Below are positions 7,608 to 17,026 of a stretch of DNA of 64,000 bases, one piece after another. This DNA is from Nostoc parmelioides FACHB-3921. Lineage in GTDB: Bacteria > Cyanobacteriota > Cyanobacteriia > Cyanobacteriales > Nostocaceae. The notes under the pieces are model-generated. The model was given only the letters and a program-made list of their open reading frames with translations. It searched no databases and was not told the DNA's origin. Position 1 is the stretch's first letter. Each line of letters begins with the position of its first letter. Location: contig NZ_JACJQL010000004.1 in NCBI RefSeq assembly GCF_014696625.1, forward strand, positions 165,870 through 229,869. The letters run 5' to 3'. The position numbers and the translations under genes are program-made.

Positions 7608-9600
7608 CAGAAAACTGGGGCAAAGTTAGGGTAAAACAAATCTCGCTGAGTTGAGAACCGGGAATAGGGTTACTCTCAACTGCGATCGCCCCGTTCAAGT
7701 GCTGTACTAAGGACTTGACTAAAGCGAGTCCCAAGCCAGTCCCTGGAGTCCAGCGACCTCCTCTACCACGACGAAACCTATCGAATATATAGGTAGCCTC
7801 TTGTTCGGAGATGCCACGTCCTGTGTTAGTCACTTTAATCATAACTTGATCGACAAGCTGATCAACTTGATGACTGGCGTGCAGGTGAACGATAGTGTCA
7901 CGCTCCGAGTATGTATAGGCGTTATTTAGTAGCTCATGCAGGATGCGGTCAAAACTTTCCAATTCGGTTTGGAGTTTTAACGGTTCATCCGGTATGTCTA
8001 AATCTATACTTAATCCCTTACCTGCCAGCTTATTGGCTAAAGAATCGCTTAAATCTTGAATTTTGGCGTTTAAATTGATATTCTCCACCCGTGGTGGTTC
8101 TTGCTCAGACTCTAATTTCTGGAGAGTCAACAAATCATTAATTAAGTTGATTTCCTTAGCGCATTCGTTCTCTAGAATTTCTAAGTATTTTATCTGACGC
8201 TCTGCGGGGATTCCTGGAAGACGGAGATTTTTGATTGACATCATCATATTCGTCAACGGGTAGCGCAGGCGATCGCTGATATTGCTCATAAATTCGTCTT
8301 TGAGCTGGTTCAGTTCCCGCAACTGCTCCACATATTGCCGTGTTCTCTCATGCAGTTTTGCTTGCAGTTCCAAGCTACTTTGCAGCTTCGCCGTGCGTTC
8401 ATCGACTAAAGTCTGGACTTGCCGCAGTGTTTTTGATTGAATAACGGCATTGCTAACTTGAGCGCAAACCATTTCCACCAAATTTAGCTCAGACTGTTGC
8501 CAGTTACGGGCTACACTCTGCTGTAAGACTAAAAATCCTAATATTTTGCCTTGGTTCTCTAAAGGCATTAACAGAACGGCTGGCAGTTCTGTAATGGCAA
8601 ATAAAGGAGCAACAGCAGAGTTATCCTGTAATTCTGAGTAATCATTAATGATGACTGGTTTACCCGCATCTTGGAACACCCGTTGACATAAACCGCAATC
8701 AGCTAAAGAGAAAGATCCAGAAATAGAATCAGCTTGATTGGCATTTTCTTTGCGCCATTCACCAACAACATCAGCTTTAGCTTGAGGAATTTGTTTTTTA
8801 ATGGGAGTTCTAAATAGTGGATCTGTATATTTCAGTAGGATCAGCAAACCCCGATCCGCTTGTAAACACTCGGCAGTAGATGCTATGGCCAGTTGGAGCA
8901 TTTGATTTAACTCCAAGTTGCTACGACTTAATATAGTTAGTTGTTTAATTAAGCTCTGATGTTGATTACTCTTTTGTAAGTGTTGTTGCTGAGAGGAAAT
9001 CAACTGTGCTTGTGTTACTTGAGAAAAAGCGATCGCACAAGATGCTTCTATCGTCTTCAAGATTTTTTTGGCTGACTCATCCCAATCATGAGATTGGAAC
9101 TTAATCAGACTAATCACACCATTAGTTTTGCCACCAAAGCGGGTAGAAATTGCCAACACGGCTTTGATTGGTAATGGCAAATGTTGACATCCCACCACCA
9201 AACTATTACGGATGATGGAAATCTCATCAATATTGCGTGGTTCTACCGCACATTGCAAAACTGGTAATTCCATCAAGAAACGTTCTGTGGAGAACATCTC
9301 ATTAGACAAGGGTACTCCTAAAAATTCATCAGAACACCAGTTAGCTGTTGTTGTTTCCGTGAATTCCTCATTGGTAACTGTCACCAAGCAACAACAATCT
9401 ACATTTGTGACAGTCCCCACCAAGTGGGCTATCTCTTGCAGCATTGCGGCTGTTGCTGGACGACTGGCAACGATGTGATTAATCTTGTGTGCCAACTCCT
9501 GGGCTGTTTCTTCCTGATGTTGCATCAGTTTGACTGGGTAGGGTTGTAGTCGCTCTGCTCCATCGGGGTACTGTGGCGGCAATAATAAACGCTTTTTCAT
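7576..9600 (-). CDS. GAF-domain sensor histidine kinase lacking the H-box histidine
   Basis: Cytoplasmic two-component sensor of 674 residues. Two GAF-like domains (about 45-195 and 220-395) are joined through a coiled coil to a dimerisation region (about 430-500) and a HATPase domain (about 540-655) with an N-box (LLNNAYTYS) and G-boxes (GRGIS, GTGLGLALV). The usual SHELR of the H-box reads SDRLR: Asp 443 replaces the phosphoacceptor His and Arg replaces Glu. The altered codons are part of a HIP1 octamer (8269-8276). As written, the protein cannot autophosphorylate on the usual residue; it could act as a pseudokinase, or phosphorylate a partner in trans. It forms an overlapping pair with the SRPBCC gene. 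Confidence 0.88.
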   Translation of the reverse strand: MKKRLLLPPQYPDGAERLQPYPVKLMQHQEETAQELAHKINHIVASRPATAAMLQEIAHLVGTVTNVDCCCLVTVTNEEFTETTTANWCSDEFLGVPLSNEMFSTERFLMELPVLQCAVEPRNIDEISIIRNSLVVGCQHLPLPIKAVLAISTRFGGKTNGVISLIKFQSHDWDESAKKILKTIEASCAIAFSQVTQAQLISSQQQHLQKSNQHQSLIKQLTILSRSNLELNQMLQLAIASTAECLQADRGLLILLKYTDPLFRTPIKKQIPQAKADVVGEWRKENANQADSISGSFSLADCGLCQRVFQDAGKPVIINDYSELQDNSAVAPLFAITELPAVLLMPLENQGKILGFLVLQQSVARNWQQSELNLVEMVCAQVSNAVIQSKTLRQVQTLVDERTAKLQSSLELQAKLHERTRQYVEQLRELNQLKDEFMSNISDRLRYPLTNMMMSIKNLRLPGIPAERQIKYLEILENECAKEINLINDLLTLQKLESEQEPPRVENINLNAKIQDLSDSLANKLAGKGLSIDLDIPDEPLKLQTELESFDRILHELLNNAYTYSERDTIVHLHASHQVDQLVDQVMIKVTNTGRGISEQEATYIFDRFRRGRGGRWTPGTGLGLALVKSLVQHLNGAIAVESNPIPGSQLSEICFTLTLPQFSDESTPYSESD

Positions 9601-10212
9601 TCCTAATATGCTCTGAGATTTTTACCCCATTGTTTATGCACCAAACTGTTTGGCATATTATTCACCTTGAGTTGTGTTGCTGCACCTGATGGATGGGAAA
9701 TGTTTGATGAAAAATTTCTCTCATCTGTTATAGCCCCTTTCTATCGCAGATGATCAAGTTATCAGTAAATTAAACTAATTTATACAGTCTTGTGCTAGCC
9801 GATCAAGATGACTAAATGCCTGATCAAGCTACTATTTAGTTTCGCTTTGCCAGTCCAAATAGTAACTTGGACTCAGGATACCTTGTTTATAACTATACAT
9901 AAACCGTAATTTCTCTAGATTGGCAGCCATAACTTCATTGTGATTAACCGCATTAGTACTGTTGTGACTCAAATCACAAATGAAGATGGGTCGTTTTGTT
10001 TTTGATGGCTCTGAAAAACTAGGGAACGCTCTAATATTCAGGTTATAGAAAAACCGTTGAGAACTAAATCAAGTACGATATGAGAAAAATTTATGGTTTT
10101 TTGATTTCCCTCTATAATATCCTATGGTTTTTTACTTATTACATTAATAGTGTGAGTATGTCAAGATTAGTGCTGAGTAGTAAGTAAAGCATACTAATTT
10201 ATAAGCTAATAG
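9601..10212. other. Intergenic region upstream of the sensor kinase, no gene seen
   Basis: AT-rich non-coding stretch. The only structure seen is a hairpin with 12 of 13 paired bases (9825-9837 with 9857-9869, loop 19), preceded by the direct repeat GATCAAG. No T-tract follows, so it is not a standard terminator; it may be an operator or a leader structure. No coding sequence, tRNA or recognised RNA family was found. Confidence 0.5.
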
Positions 10213-10256
10213 CGAATACAGCCTAGTTACTCATCAGGGCAACTAGGCTGTATTCG
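10213..10256. terminator. Strong hairpin downstream of the RHH-like gene
   Basis: Perfect 16-bp stem (10213-10228 with 10241-10256) and a 12-base loop, 13 bases past the stop codon of the minus-strand gene. A T-run is weak, so termination is inferred from stem strength and position. Confidence 0.6.
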
Positions 10257-10269
10257 GACAAATGTAAAA

Positions 10270-10605
10270 CTAGCCGGCTAAACTCTCGACACTGAGTGGA
10301 ACCATATCGCCGTTTCTGGTTAATCCTAATAACATGGGCTGTTGGGGTTGGATAAGCTGACCTGTGAGTACACAACGTTCTTCTTGTTGAGCTGTGGCGG
10401 CTATACTGGCGCGAATATCGGCTCGTGAAAATCGCGGTTTCCACTCGCCCGATTTTTGCTGCACATAGTTCCAGAGGATATCGCGGATAAGTGCTTGATA
10501 TCCTTGATTTCCAGCTATTTCTTTGAGTTTCTCTTTCAGTTCTCGCTCTAAACGGATGCTGGTAACTTCCATATCGGTGGTTGGGGTGCGAGCGATTGTG
10601 TGCAT
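10270..10605 (-). CDS. Small ribbon-helix-helix-like protein
   Basis: Protein of 111 residues from the ATG at 10605, which is preceded by AAGGAG at a good distance; an in-frame ATG further upstream has no such site. After a short tail, the segment TSIRLERELKEKLKEIAGNQG followed by a second helix (ALIRDILWNYV) resembles a CopG/MetJ-type ribbon-helix-helix DNA-binding unit of about 45 residues. The C-terminal half contains a possible zinc- or ligand-binding turn (CVLTGQL) but no known motif. It is divergent from the structured leader and HNH nuclease gene, which suggests it could regulate that promoter region; this is inference. Confidence 0.6.
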   Translation of the reverse strand: MHTIARTPTTDMEVTSIRLERELKEKLKEIAGNQGYQALIRDILWNYVQQKSGEWKPRFSRADIRASIAATAQQEERCVLTGQLIQPQQPMLLGLTRNGDMVPLSVESLAG

Positions 10606-10699
10606 GATTTTTCTCCTTAAAGTATGGACAGGATAGTAATACAAGTGTAGTATGTTTAAAGAAATGTTCAATAGGTGAAATTTTCTGTGAAATCCATTT

Positions 10700-10990
10700 A
10701 CCCCATTTCCACTTCCTTAACTGCGACCAAATCCCCGTTTAGTCGGGAATTGGGCGTTGTGGGAGTGGAGTATTCATTTATGGGCGATGGTAGCCGTGAT
10801 GGCGCGCAAATCACAAAGGGAAATTATGACTTTATTATTAATGTCAGCATTGATGGGCTGAATAGCAAACCACAACTAGATAGCAGAAGCGGGAGGTACA
10901 GACAGAGATATGCTGTACCACAATAAGACCAAAAATCTGACGGTCTATTTCTCACCCCCGCTTCACCCAAACCAGAAGCGGGGGTTTTTT
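10700..10990 (+). ncRNA. Candidate structured leader RNA of the HNH nuclease gene
   Basis: Non-coding candidate judged from base pairing only. A long stem-loop spans 10709-10768 (CCACTTCC with GGGAGTGG outside, CCAA/TTGG and CCCG/CGGG inside, hexaloop). A second hairpin, GGTACAG/CTGTACC, lies at 10895-10919. An intrinsic terminator at 10954-10990 ends 3 bases before the Shine-Dalgarno of the HNH gene. The ten bases CAGAAGCGGG occur twice (10884-10893 and 10973-10982), so the first copy can pair with the 5' arm of the terminator. This is the layout of an attenuator. It could also be a stable small RNA or a guide-like RNA. The 5' end is not known. Confidence 0.5.
10954..10990 (+). terminator. 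Intrinsic terminator within the HNH leader
   Basis: 11-bp perfect GC-rich stem ACCCCCGCTTC / GAAGCGGGGGT, a 10-base loop and six T residues. The HNH ribosome binding site begins at 10994, leaving no room for a promoter between terminator and gene. Confidence 0.9.
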
Positions 10991-11006
10991 ATTAAGGAGT
11001 GAAGCT

Positions 11007-11552
11007 GTGGCTATCACAATACCAGTGTTAGAGCAATCTGTGGTGGTATTTTCGCAAAATTACTTGCCACTGTGTCGGGTCAATATCAAACGGGCGATCG
11101 CGCTGTTACTAACAAACAAAGCTGAACCATTAGTTGGTCATACAGAAAATGGATGGCGAGTCCATTCACCCAGTTTGATAATTGATGTACCAAAACATAT
11201 CCGCTTAAAAATCGCCTCTATTGAGAGGACATGGAAAGTTCCGCCTGTAAATCGGCGAGAAATTTTGCGGCGAGATCATCACAGTTGTCAATATTGCGGT
11301 AGCAGGAAACGTCTTACCTTAGATCATGTGATTCCCCGGTCTAGAGGTGGTTCTCACACTTGGGATAACGTGGTTACGGCTTGTGAAAGATGTAACTCGC
11401 GTAAGGGAGACAGAACTCCGGCGGAAGTTGGTATGCAGTTGCGTACTAAGCCAAAACCACCAGTCCACCCGGCAGTAGCTTTTGCAGTCAGCGACGCTTG
11501 GCGTGATAGCGCCACACAGTTTTGGATAGATGTGCAAGCAAACCTGGAATAA
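11007..11552 (+). CDS. Stand-alone HNH endonuclease with PLMP-like N-terminus
   Basis: Protein of 181 residues. The GTG start at 11007 is preceded by AAGGAG (10994-10999) with a 7-base spacer. The N-terminal part (VVVFSQNYLPL...RAIALLLTNKAEPL, residues about 9-41) resembles the short PLMP-like domain seen in IscB-related proteins and in common stand-alone HNH proteins. The HNH domain (about 85-135) shows CQYCG, DHVIPRSRGG, and CERCNSRKGD, so a beta-beta-alpha-metal nuclease with a structural zinc knuckle is expected. There is no RuvC part. A structured RNA with a terminator precedes it and a 129-residue gene follows 16 bases later. The target and role are unknown; it could be a host nuclease or an IshB-like protein. 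Confidence 0.85.
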   Translation: MAITIPVLEQSVVVFSQNYLPLCRVNIKRAIALLLTNKAEPLVGHTENGWRVHSPSLIIDVPKHIRLKIASIERTWKVPPVNRREILRRDHHSCQYCGSRKRLTLDHVIPRSRGGSHTWDNVVTACERCNSRKGDRTPAEVGMQLRTKPKPPVHPAVAFAVSDAWRDSATQFWIDVQANLE

Positions 11553-11568
11553 CAGGAGAGCAGAAGGA

Positions 11569-11958
11569 ATGCTGAAATTAACGTACACTGAGAACAGTTT
11601 TTATTTGGAATGTTTCACATTGTCTTTGGAGGAGTGGGTAGCGCAACGAGTAATTTTTACACTACGGCTAGGTCAAAACTTGTGCGTCCAACCCAGCACC
11701 GCTTCCTTTTTGTTACCTGTAGATTTACCGGGAATTGAAGCGCTAAAAGCAGAAGCCATACGGGCTGACAGTGAAATCATTGACTTGGTGACTTGTGATA
11801 CCGAGTATCTGGAAGTAACTTTGCGGGGTTCTTGGTTATCAGATGGTTCTGAGGATGCTGATGGCGTGTTTGTGACTCACATGAGCGATCGCACGGAATT
11901 TTTTATACATAAACTCTGGCAAGCAGCTCAAGCCTGTGCTTCTGTCATGAGTGAATAG
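11569..11958 (+). CDS. Conserved-type hypothetical protein downstream of the HNH nuclease
   Basis: Protein of 129 residues from the ATG at 11569, which has AGGAG/AGAAGGA upstream; the longer reading frame starting at 11530 overlaps the HNH gene and lacks such a site. Mixed alpha/beta composition, acidic, no membrane segment, no recognised motif. It lies 16 bases after the HNH stop codon and probably shares its transcript, so a partner or immunity role is possible but unproven. Confidence 0.7.
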   Translation: MLKLTYTENSFYLECFTLSLEEWVAQRVIFTLRLGQNLCVQPSTASFLLPVDLPGIEALKAEAIRADSEIIDLVTCDTEYLEVTLRGSWLSDGSEDADGVFVTHMSDRTEFFIHKLWQAAQACASVMSE

Positions 11959-11967
11959 ACAAGGTTA

Positions 11968-11994
11968 GTTCTGAGTTATCAGATAACTCAGAAC
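11968..11994. terminator. Palindromic hairpin between convergent genes
   Basis: 12-bp perfect stem GTTCTGAGTTAT/ATAACTCAGAAC with a 3-base loop between convergent genes. There is no T-tract, so it is a weaker candidate for a bidirectional terminator. Confidence 0.6.
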
Positions 11995-11997
11995 CCA

Positions 11998-12333
11998 TTA
12001 CACTAAGCGAAACATAAATGGATAGCGATACGGTACATTTGGCGTATTGACAACCTTAATAATGGCAATGATGGGCATGATGATACTGACTGCCCATAAG
12101 CCTATAAGTAATAGAATGCCAATGCCGATAAAAATTAGTAATCCAAATATAATGCCGTATATGTAAAGGTTAATGTGGAAATTCAGAGATTCCTTGGCAT
12201 TTTCTTTCACCACAGGGTCTTCATTGAGCAATAAAATTGCAATGGGTATGCCAATAGAGACTATCGTAGAACTAAAAAATATTGCTCCGTGACTCAGAGC
12301 AGATAACAATTTGCGTTGCTCGAAGCTTTCCAT
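11998..12333 (-). CDS. DUF4870 small membrane protein
   Basis: Protein of 111 residues with three hydrophobic segments (about 13-35, 55-80 and 83-100) and the family-like block around ENAKESLNFHINLYIYG before the second segment. This pattern matches the DUF4870/Tic20-like family of small integral membrane proteins whose role is not established. It is 27 bases downstream of the lnt stop and may share its transcript. Confidence 0.75.
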   Translation of the reverse strand: MESFEQRKLLSALSHGAIFFSSTIVSIGIPIAILLLNEDPVVKENAKESLNFHINLYIYGIIFGLLIFIGIGILLLIGLWAVSIIMPIIAIIKVVNTPNVPYRYPFMFRLV

Positions 12334-12359
12334 AGCATAACCCCTCTAAATTGTCTTCA

Positions 12360-13946
12360 TCATATTGGTTTAGACTTCGTGTTGGCATCATTCCGCCAGA
12401 AGATATTGAGACTCCAGCCTAGAAAGCTTAACCCCACTAATAAAGGTGTGAACCAATCACCCCAATGCACGTATAAAGTTTGTGTCTGACGACGATAGAT
12501 AGTTTCTGCATGAGTTTCGTAGGTGTTGTATCCAGATATCCATAAGGTTCTACCGTGGGGATCAACAAAAGCTGAATATCCTGTATTGGTCGCCCGTACT
12601 GACCATCTATCGGTTTCAATCGCCCTCATGATATCTTGTGCATGGTGCTGGAATGGCATAGCCGCACTGTAATGGGCATCGTTGGAAGAACTGAGGATAA
12701 ATTGTCCACCCGCCGCCGCTTGACTACGAAATACTTCAGGGAAGGCTGATTCATAACAAATACCGACGATCGCCCGACCGAATGGAGTATCAAAAATTTG
12801 CTTGGGTGAACCATGAACTTGGTGTTCATCCAAGGGTGATAAACGTTGTACTAGACCACCAATAAAGCCCTCAAAGGGAATATATTCACCTAATGGCACT
12901 AACTTGGATTTATCGTAGCGACTGGTGATTTCGCCCTGGCTATTAACGGTAAATAGACTATTAGTATAACTGCGTCCGCGATCGCCAAAAGCACCGATCC
13001 AAGCAACTACACCTTTTTCTCGCACGGCTGCAACTAGGGGTGTTGTCAGCAGATTTCGTTGGAAAAATGGTAATGCGCCTTCTGGAGTGAGAACTGCTTC
13101 TACACCTTGATTGACTAAAGTTAAGTATCCATCTGTGTAGCCTGTAATAGCACGGCGCAATCCTTGGGGAAGCAGCTTAATTTTATTGGGGATATTCCCC
13201 TGAACAATTCCTACTTTTAATGCTGCGTCTGGTGATTGGGCAATAGGAGCAGTATATAAAAAGAAACCAATTAGATGTAGGGTGATTAATAATCCGGTGG
13301 CTATTGCTAAATATCTACCTAACAATCCCTGTTTGCGACTTAGCCACGCCTCAGCAATTAGACCGTTAACGCTGACAATTGCTGCTGTGACGAGATTCGG
13401 CCCGGAGATTTGCCCCAAGTGCAGAATTACCAAGTTATGGGGTGATTGGGTATAAGCTAGGGAACTCCACCACAAAGGCCCGGCACTCCAAAGGCTTTCT
13501 AAAACACACCACATAGCTGTGCCTATAAGGAGACGCAGCCAGGATTTTTGTTCAGCAATACGAGTTAAACAAACTGCCCAAATAGCGCCAAATAAACCAC
13601 CATAGAGGCTAATGAATGACCAGCAAAATATGGTGATTGCCAAACTCGGCCACCAGGGAACACCCAACCAATCCATAGGATGAATGCCGGTAATCCAAAA
13701 GAGGGCTACACCGTGATAGCCGATACCCCAAGTCAGTCCCAGGAGGAGAAGAGATGAAGGGGCGTGATTTTTTCTTTGACTAGAAACTATGAATATCCAT
13801 AGAGGTGCTAGGGCAATCCAAGCTAGAAACCATACAGCGAAAGGGGCTACGGTTAGCCCCATGAATATGCCACTAGTTAGGGTCATTAGGGGAGGGAGAA
13901 AGGAAATTAGTTTCTCTCCCTGCTGTTTACTCAGCTTCTTCCTCAT
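12360..13946 (-). CDS. lnt: Apolipoprotein N-acyltransferase
   Basis: Integral membrane enzyme adding the third acyl chain to the N-terminal cysteine of lipoproteins. It has 528 residues, close to the usual length (about 510). Six or so hydrophobic segments fill the first 220 residues, followed by a nitrilase-like domain. The catalytic triad is visible as Glu in LTPEGALPF, Lys in [12 protein letters not shown] and Cys in [12 protein letters not shown] last hydrophobic segment closes the protein. The ATG at 13946 lies inside the end of gyrA (20-base overlap), pointing to a gyrA-lnt operon with translational coupling; a GTG three bases earlier and an in-frame ATG at 13886 are alternatives. Confidence 0.92.
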   Translation of the reverse strand: MRKKLSKQQGEKLISFLPPLMTLTSGIFMGLTVAPFAVWFLAWIALAPLWIFIVSSQRKNHAPSSLLLLGLTWGIGYHGVALFWITGIHPMDWLGVPWWPSLAITIFCWSFISLYGGLFGAIWAVCLTRIAEQKSWLRLLIGTAMWCVLESLWSAGPLWWSSLAYTQSPHNLVILHLGQISGPNLVTAAIVSVNGLIAEAWLSRKQGLLGRYLAIATGLLITLHLIGFFLYTAPIAQSPDAALKVGIVQGNIPNKIKLLPQGLRRAITGYTDGYLTLVNQGVEAVLTPEGALPFFQRNLLTTPLVAAVREKGVVAWIGAFGDRGRSYTNSLFTVNSQGEITSRYDKSKLVPLGEYIPFEGFIGGLVQRLSPLDEHQVHGSPKQIFDTPFGRAIVGICYESAFPEVFRSQAAAGGQFILSSSNDAHYSAAMPFQHHAQDIMRAIETDRWSVRATNTGYSAFVDPHGRTLWISGYNTYETHAETIYRRQTQTLYVHWGDWFTPLLVGLSFLGWSLNIFWRNDANTKSKPI

Positions 13947-16536
13947 CACCAGTGTCGGGGGGAACTATTGCTACTCCAGTAATTGCGTCATCTTCATCTA
14001 GGCGTTGGACTCTAACGCCTGTTGCCGATCGCGATTGAATGGAAATTGCGTTGACAGCTTGGCGTATAATGATCCCGCGATTTGTCACCATCATGATTTC
14101 GTTATCGCTGTTGACGATACCAAGGGTGGCTAATTTGTCTTTGGTTTTGCGATTTTTGAATTTAGTCGCCATCAAACCTTGTCCAGCACGATTTTGTAGG
14201 CGGAATTGACTGACTGGTACACGCTTGCCATAGCCTCCCATTGTGATGACTAAGACCCAAGGGCCGACACTAGCATTACTAGATATGTCTAAGTTTTCTA
14301 CTGTTTCTGAGGTTTCTATGGTTTCTACGGCGGTTTCGATATCTTCTGTTTCGACATCGTCAATGCCGGGTTCTTCTGTATTTAATGTATCGAGAATTGC
14401 TGCCGGTAGAATATCCATCCCTACCAGTTCATCGTCTTTTTTCAGTTTCATGGATTTCACTCCACGGGTTGCCCTACCTAAAGGACGGAGTTGTTCATGG
14501 GTACATCTGAAGTGAATTGCCATACCTAAACGAGAACCGATAATTATACTATCCTCGACTCTGGCGCGGCGTACCCATCGCAGTTGGTCGCCTTCTTCTA
14601 AGGAAATGGCAATCAACCCATTGGCACGGATATTACTAAATGCAGCCAATTCGGTTTTCTTGATGTTGCCGCCTTTGGTGAGCATGACCAGATATTCTTC
14701 ACTGGTAAACTCATCCACAGGGACAATGGAGGTGATTTTTTCTTCTTTGGGAATGGGTAATAATTGGACGATGGGTGTACCCCTACTGGTGCGGGAACCC
14801 ACGGGGATTTGATAGGCTTTGAGACAGTAGACGACACCGCGATCGCTAAAAAATAGCACGCTGTCATGGTCACAACAAGTCAAGAAATGCTCAATGGTAT
14901 CATCGTCTTTGACTTTGGCTGCGGCTTTACCTCTGGTAGCACGGCTTTGGGCTTCAAAGGTGTTGACTGGCATCCGTTTGATGTAACCTTGTTGTGTCAG
15001 GAGGATAATTGCTTTTTCGTTGGCGATGAGGTCACGCTCATCTATTTCACCTTCGGCGTGGGTAATTACGGTACGTCTGGGTGTGGCAAAGCTGGTTTTG
15101 ATTTGGGTGATTTCGGTTTCGATGATTTCCAGTATCCGTTCCCGCCGTGCCAAAATATCTTGTAAGTCGGCAATTTGAGTTTGTAAATCTTCGTGTTCTA
15201 GGCGGATTTTGTCGGCTTCTAAGGCTGTCAAACGGCGCAATTGCATCTGTAAGATTGCGTCGGCTTGCACTTCCGAAAGCATATAGGTGGTGATTAACTC
15301 CCCTTTAGCTGTGGGTGTATCAGAAGCGCTGCGAATCAAGTTAATAATTGCATCTAGATGGGATAGGGCAATTAATAACCCTTGTAAAAGATGATCCCGT
15401 TCTTCCGCTTTCCGCAGTTCGTAGCGGGTGCGTCTGGTAATGGATTCGATACGGAAATCGAGGAAGACGTTTAAGAATTGTTTGAGGGTGAGAATTTGGG
15501 GTTCGCCATTCACCAAGGCCAGCATATTAGCCCCAAAGTTGGCTTGTAGAGGCGTTTGCTTATAGAGGTTATTGAGGACTACGCGGGGATAGGCATCGCG
15601 CTTGAGTTCGATAACAATTCGCATCCCATCGCGATCGCTTTCATCTCGGATATCTGCAATGCCTTCAATCCGCTTTTCGTTCACCAACTCCGCTATTTTT
15701 TCAATGAGTGCGGCTTTGTTGGTTTGATATGGCAACTCAGTAATGATGATTGCTTCTCTGTCTGGTCTTCCCCGGTGTTCAATGGTTTCGATATTGGCAA
15801 CACCACGCATGGTGATGGAACCGCGTCCTGTGGTGTAGGCTTCTTTAATCGCTCCCATCCCCAGAATTTGCGCTCCTGTGGGGAAGTCTGGCCCGTGGAT
15901 GTACTGCATTAATTGCAGGTCAGTGATTTCTGGGTTGTGAATCACTGCTACCACCCCATCAATTAATTCTCCTAAGTTGTGGGGCGGAATATTGGTCGCC
16001 ATCCCCACAGCAATCCCCGAAGAACCATTTAGTAGTAACTGGGGAATGCGAGATGGCAAAACTGTGGGTTCTTGTTGGGAACCATCGAAGTTATCAGCAA
16101 AATCTACTGTTTCTGATTCGATGTCTTGCAGGAGGGCGGAACTGGTCAAGGCTTGTAAGCGACATTCTGTATAACGCATTGCCGCCGGGGGATCGTTATC
16201 TACAGAACCGAAGTTACCATGTCCGTTGACTAGGGGCGATCGCATGGAAAAGTCCTGCGCCATCCGCACCAAGGCATCATATACTGCTGTGTCGCCGTGG
16301 GGGTGATATTTACCCAACACTTCCCCGACCACACGGGCGCATTTTTTAAATGGGCGATCATGGGTTAAACCCAATTCGTGCATGGCGTAGAGGATGCGAC
16401 GATGCACAGGTTTTAGACCATCCCTGGCATCTGGTAGCGCCCTACCCACTATCACACTCATGGCGTATTCCAGATAAGACCGGGACATTTCGTTCCGCAG
16501 ATCCGTTGGGATAATCCTCTCCTGTGAGGTTGTCAT
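13927..16536 (-). CDS. gyrA: DNA gyrase subunit A
   Basis: Type II topoisomerase subunit of 869 residues that cleaves and rejoins DNA with GyrB to introduce negative supercoils. The breakage-reunion domain has the active-site Tyr in AAMRYTECR. The quinolone-determining region reads [10 protein letters not shown], so Thr stands at the Ser83 position of E. coli. The C-terminal beta-pinwheel is present, but the GyrA-box position carries only a degenerate [11 protein letters not shown]. An acidic, Glu/Thr-rich insert of about 45 residues (about 700-745) interrupts the pinwheel. Two short hairpins lie upstream (16575-16590 and 16665-16690). lnt overlaps its 3' end. Confidence 0.95.
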   Translation of the reverse strand: MTTSQERIIPTDLRNEMSRSYLEYAMSVIVGRALPDARDGLKPVHRRILYAMHELGLTHDRPFKKCARVVGEVLGKYHPHGDTAVYDALVRMAQDFSMRSPLVNGHGNFGSVDNDPPAAMRYTECRLQALTSSALLQDIESETVDFADNFDGSQQEPTVLPSRIPQLLLNGSSGIAVGMATNIPPHNLGELIDGVVAVIHNPEITDLQLMQYIHGPDFPTGAQILGMGAIKEAYTTGRGSITMRGVANIETIEHRGRPDREAIIITELPYQTNKAALIEKIAELVNEKRIEGIADIRDESDRDGMRIVIELKRDAYPRVVLNNLYKQTPLQANFGANMLALVNGEPQILTLKQFLNVFLDFRIESITRRTRYELRKAEERDHLLQGLLIALSHLDAIINLIRSASDTPTAKGELITTYMLSEVQADAILQMQLRRLTALEADKIRLEHEDLQTQIADLQDILARRERILEIIETEITQIKTSFATPRRTVITHAEGEIDERDLIANEKAIILLTQQGYIKRMPVNTFEAQSRATRGKAAAKVKDDDTIEHFLTCCDHDSVLFFSDRGVVYCLKAYQIPVGSRTSRGTPIVQLLPIPKEEKITSIVPVDEFTSEEYLVMLTKGGNIKKTELAAFSNIRANGLIAISLEEGDQLRWVRRARVEDSIIIGSRLGMAIHFRCTHEQLRPLGRATRGVKSMKLKKDDELVGMDILPAAILDTLNTEEPGIDDVETEDIETAVETIETSETVENLDISSNASVGPWVLVITMGGYGKRVPVSQFRLQNRAGQGLMATKFKNRKTKDKLATLGIVNSDNEIMMVTNRGIIIRQAVNAISIQSRSATGVRVQRLDEDDAITGVAIVPPDTGDEEEAE

Positions 16537-17026
16537 AACTTAAATAACTCCAAAAAATTTAGATTTTAGCCTTCGCGCTTGATATAGCGCCAAGTTATGC
16601 AAAATTTCTTTTGAATAGTTGCCATATTTTGATACAATTCTAACACAATATTACCTGTGTCTGCCGAGATAGGTTATCTATACTATCTCGCCATATATTC
16701 TGTTTAGATTGAGTTAGTTAATATTGTCTATTTTCTAATAAAAAACAAATTTTATTTTTAAAAACAAATTTTATAGTTAAGTTTTCCCAAAAGATTTCTA
16801 TGTATTGATTTGAGATGAAATTAAGGAGATTTTTTACTCTCGAAAAAAGCCTATTTAATTAACAACAATAATTGACATAAAGGGGCTAAATTCAGTTTAT
16901 TTTGGACAGAAAAAACCATATTTATTTATGTTTTTATGATTACTGCCTAGTTGGCTATCATCGTAAAAATCATAACTAATGGGGTATTTATTATGAATAG
17001 TCCTTTAATTTAGCATACGAATAATA
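16537..17026. other. AT-rich region upstream of gyrA
   Basis: No gene seen. It holds an 8-bp perfect inverted repeat CGAGATAG/CTATCTCG (16665-16690) about 130 bases before gyrA, a shorter GCGCT/AGCGC hairpin at 16575-16590 in the probable leader, and a 15-base direct repeat AAAAACAAATTTTAT near 16741-16773. These may belong to the gyrA promoter region. Confidence 0.45.

Noticed and set aside
10675..10926. 83-residue open frame between the RHH-like gene and the HNH gene
   Set aside because: No ribosome binding site, no recognisable protein features, and it covers the stretch with strong RNA base pairing; treated as a leader RNA candidate instead.
11007..11552. HNH gene considered as a full IscB/Cas9-type effector
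   Set aside because: Only 181 residues, with no RuvC motifs; at most an IshB-like or generic stand-alone HNH protein.
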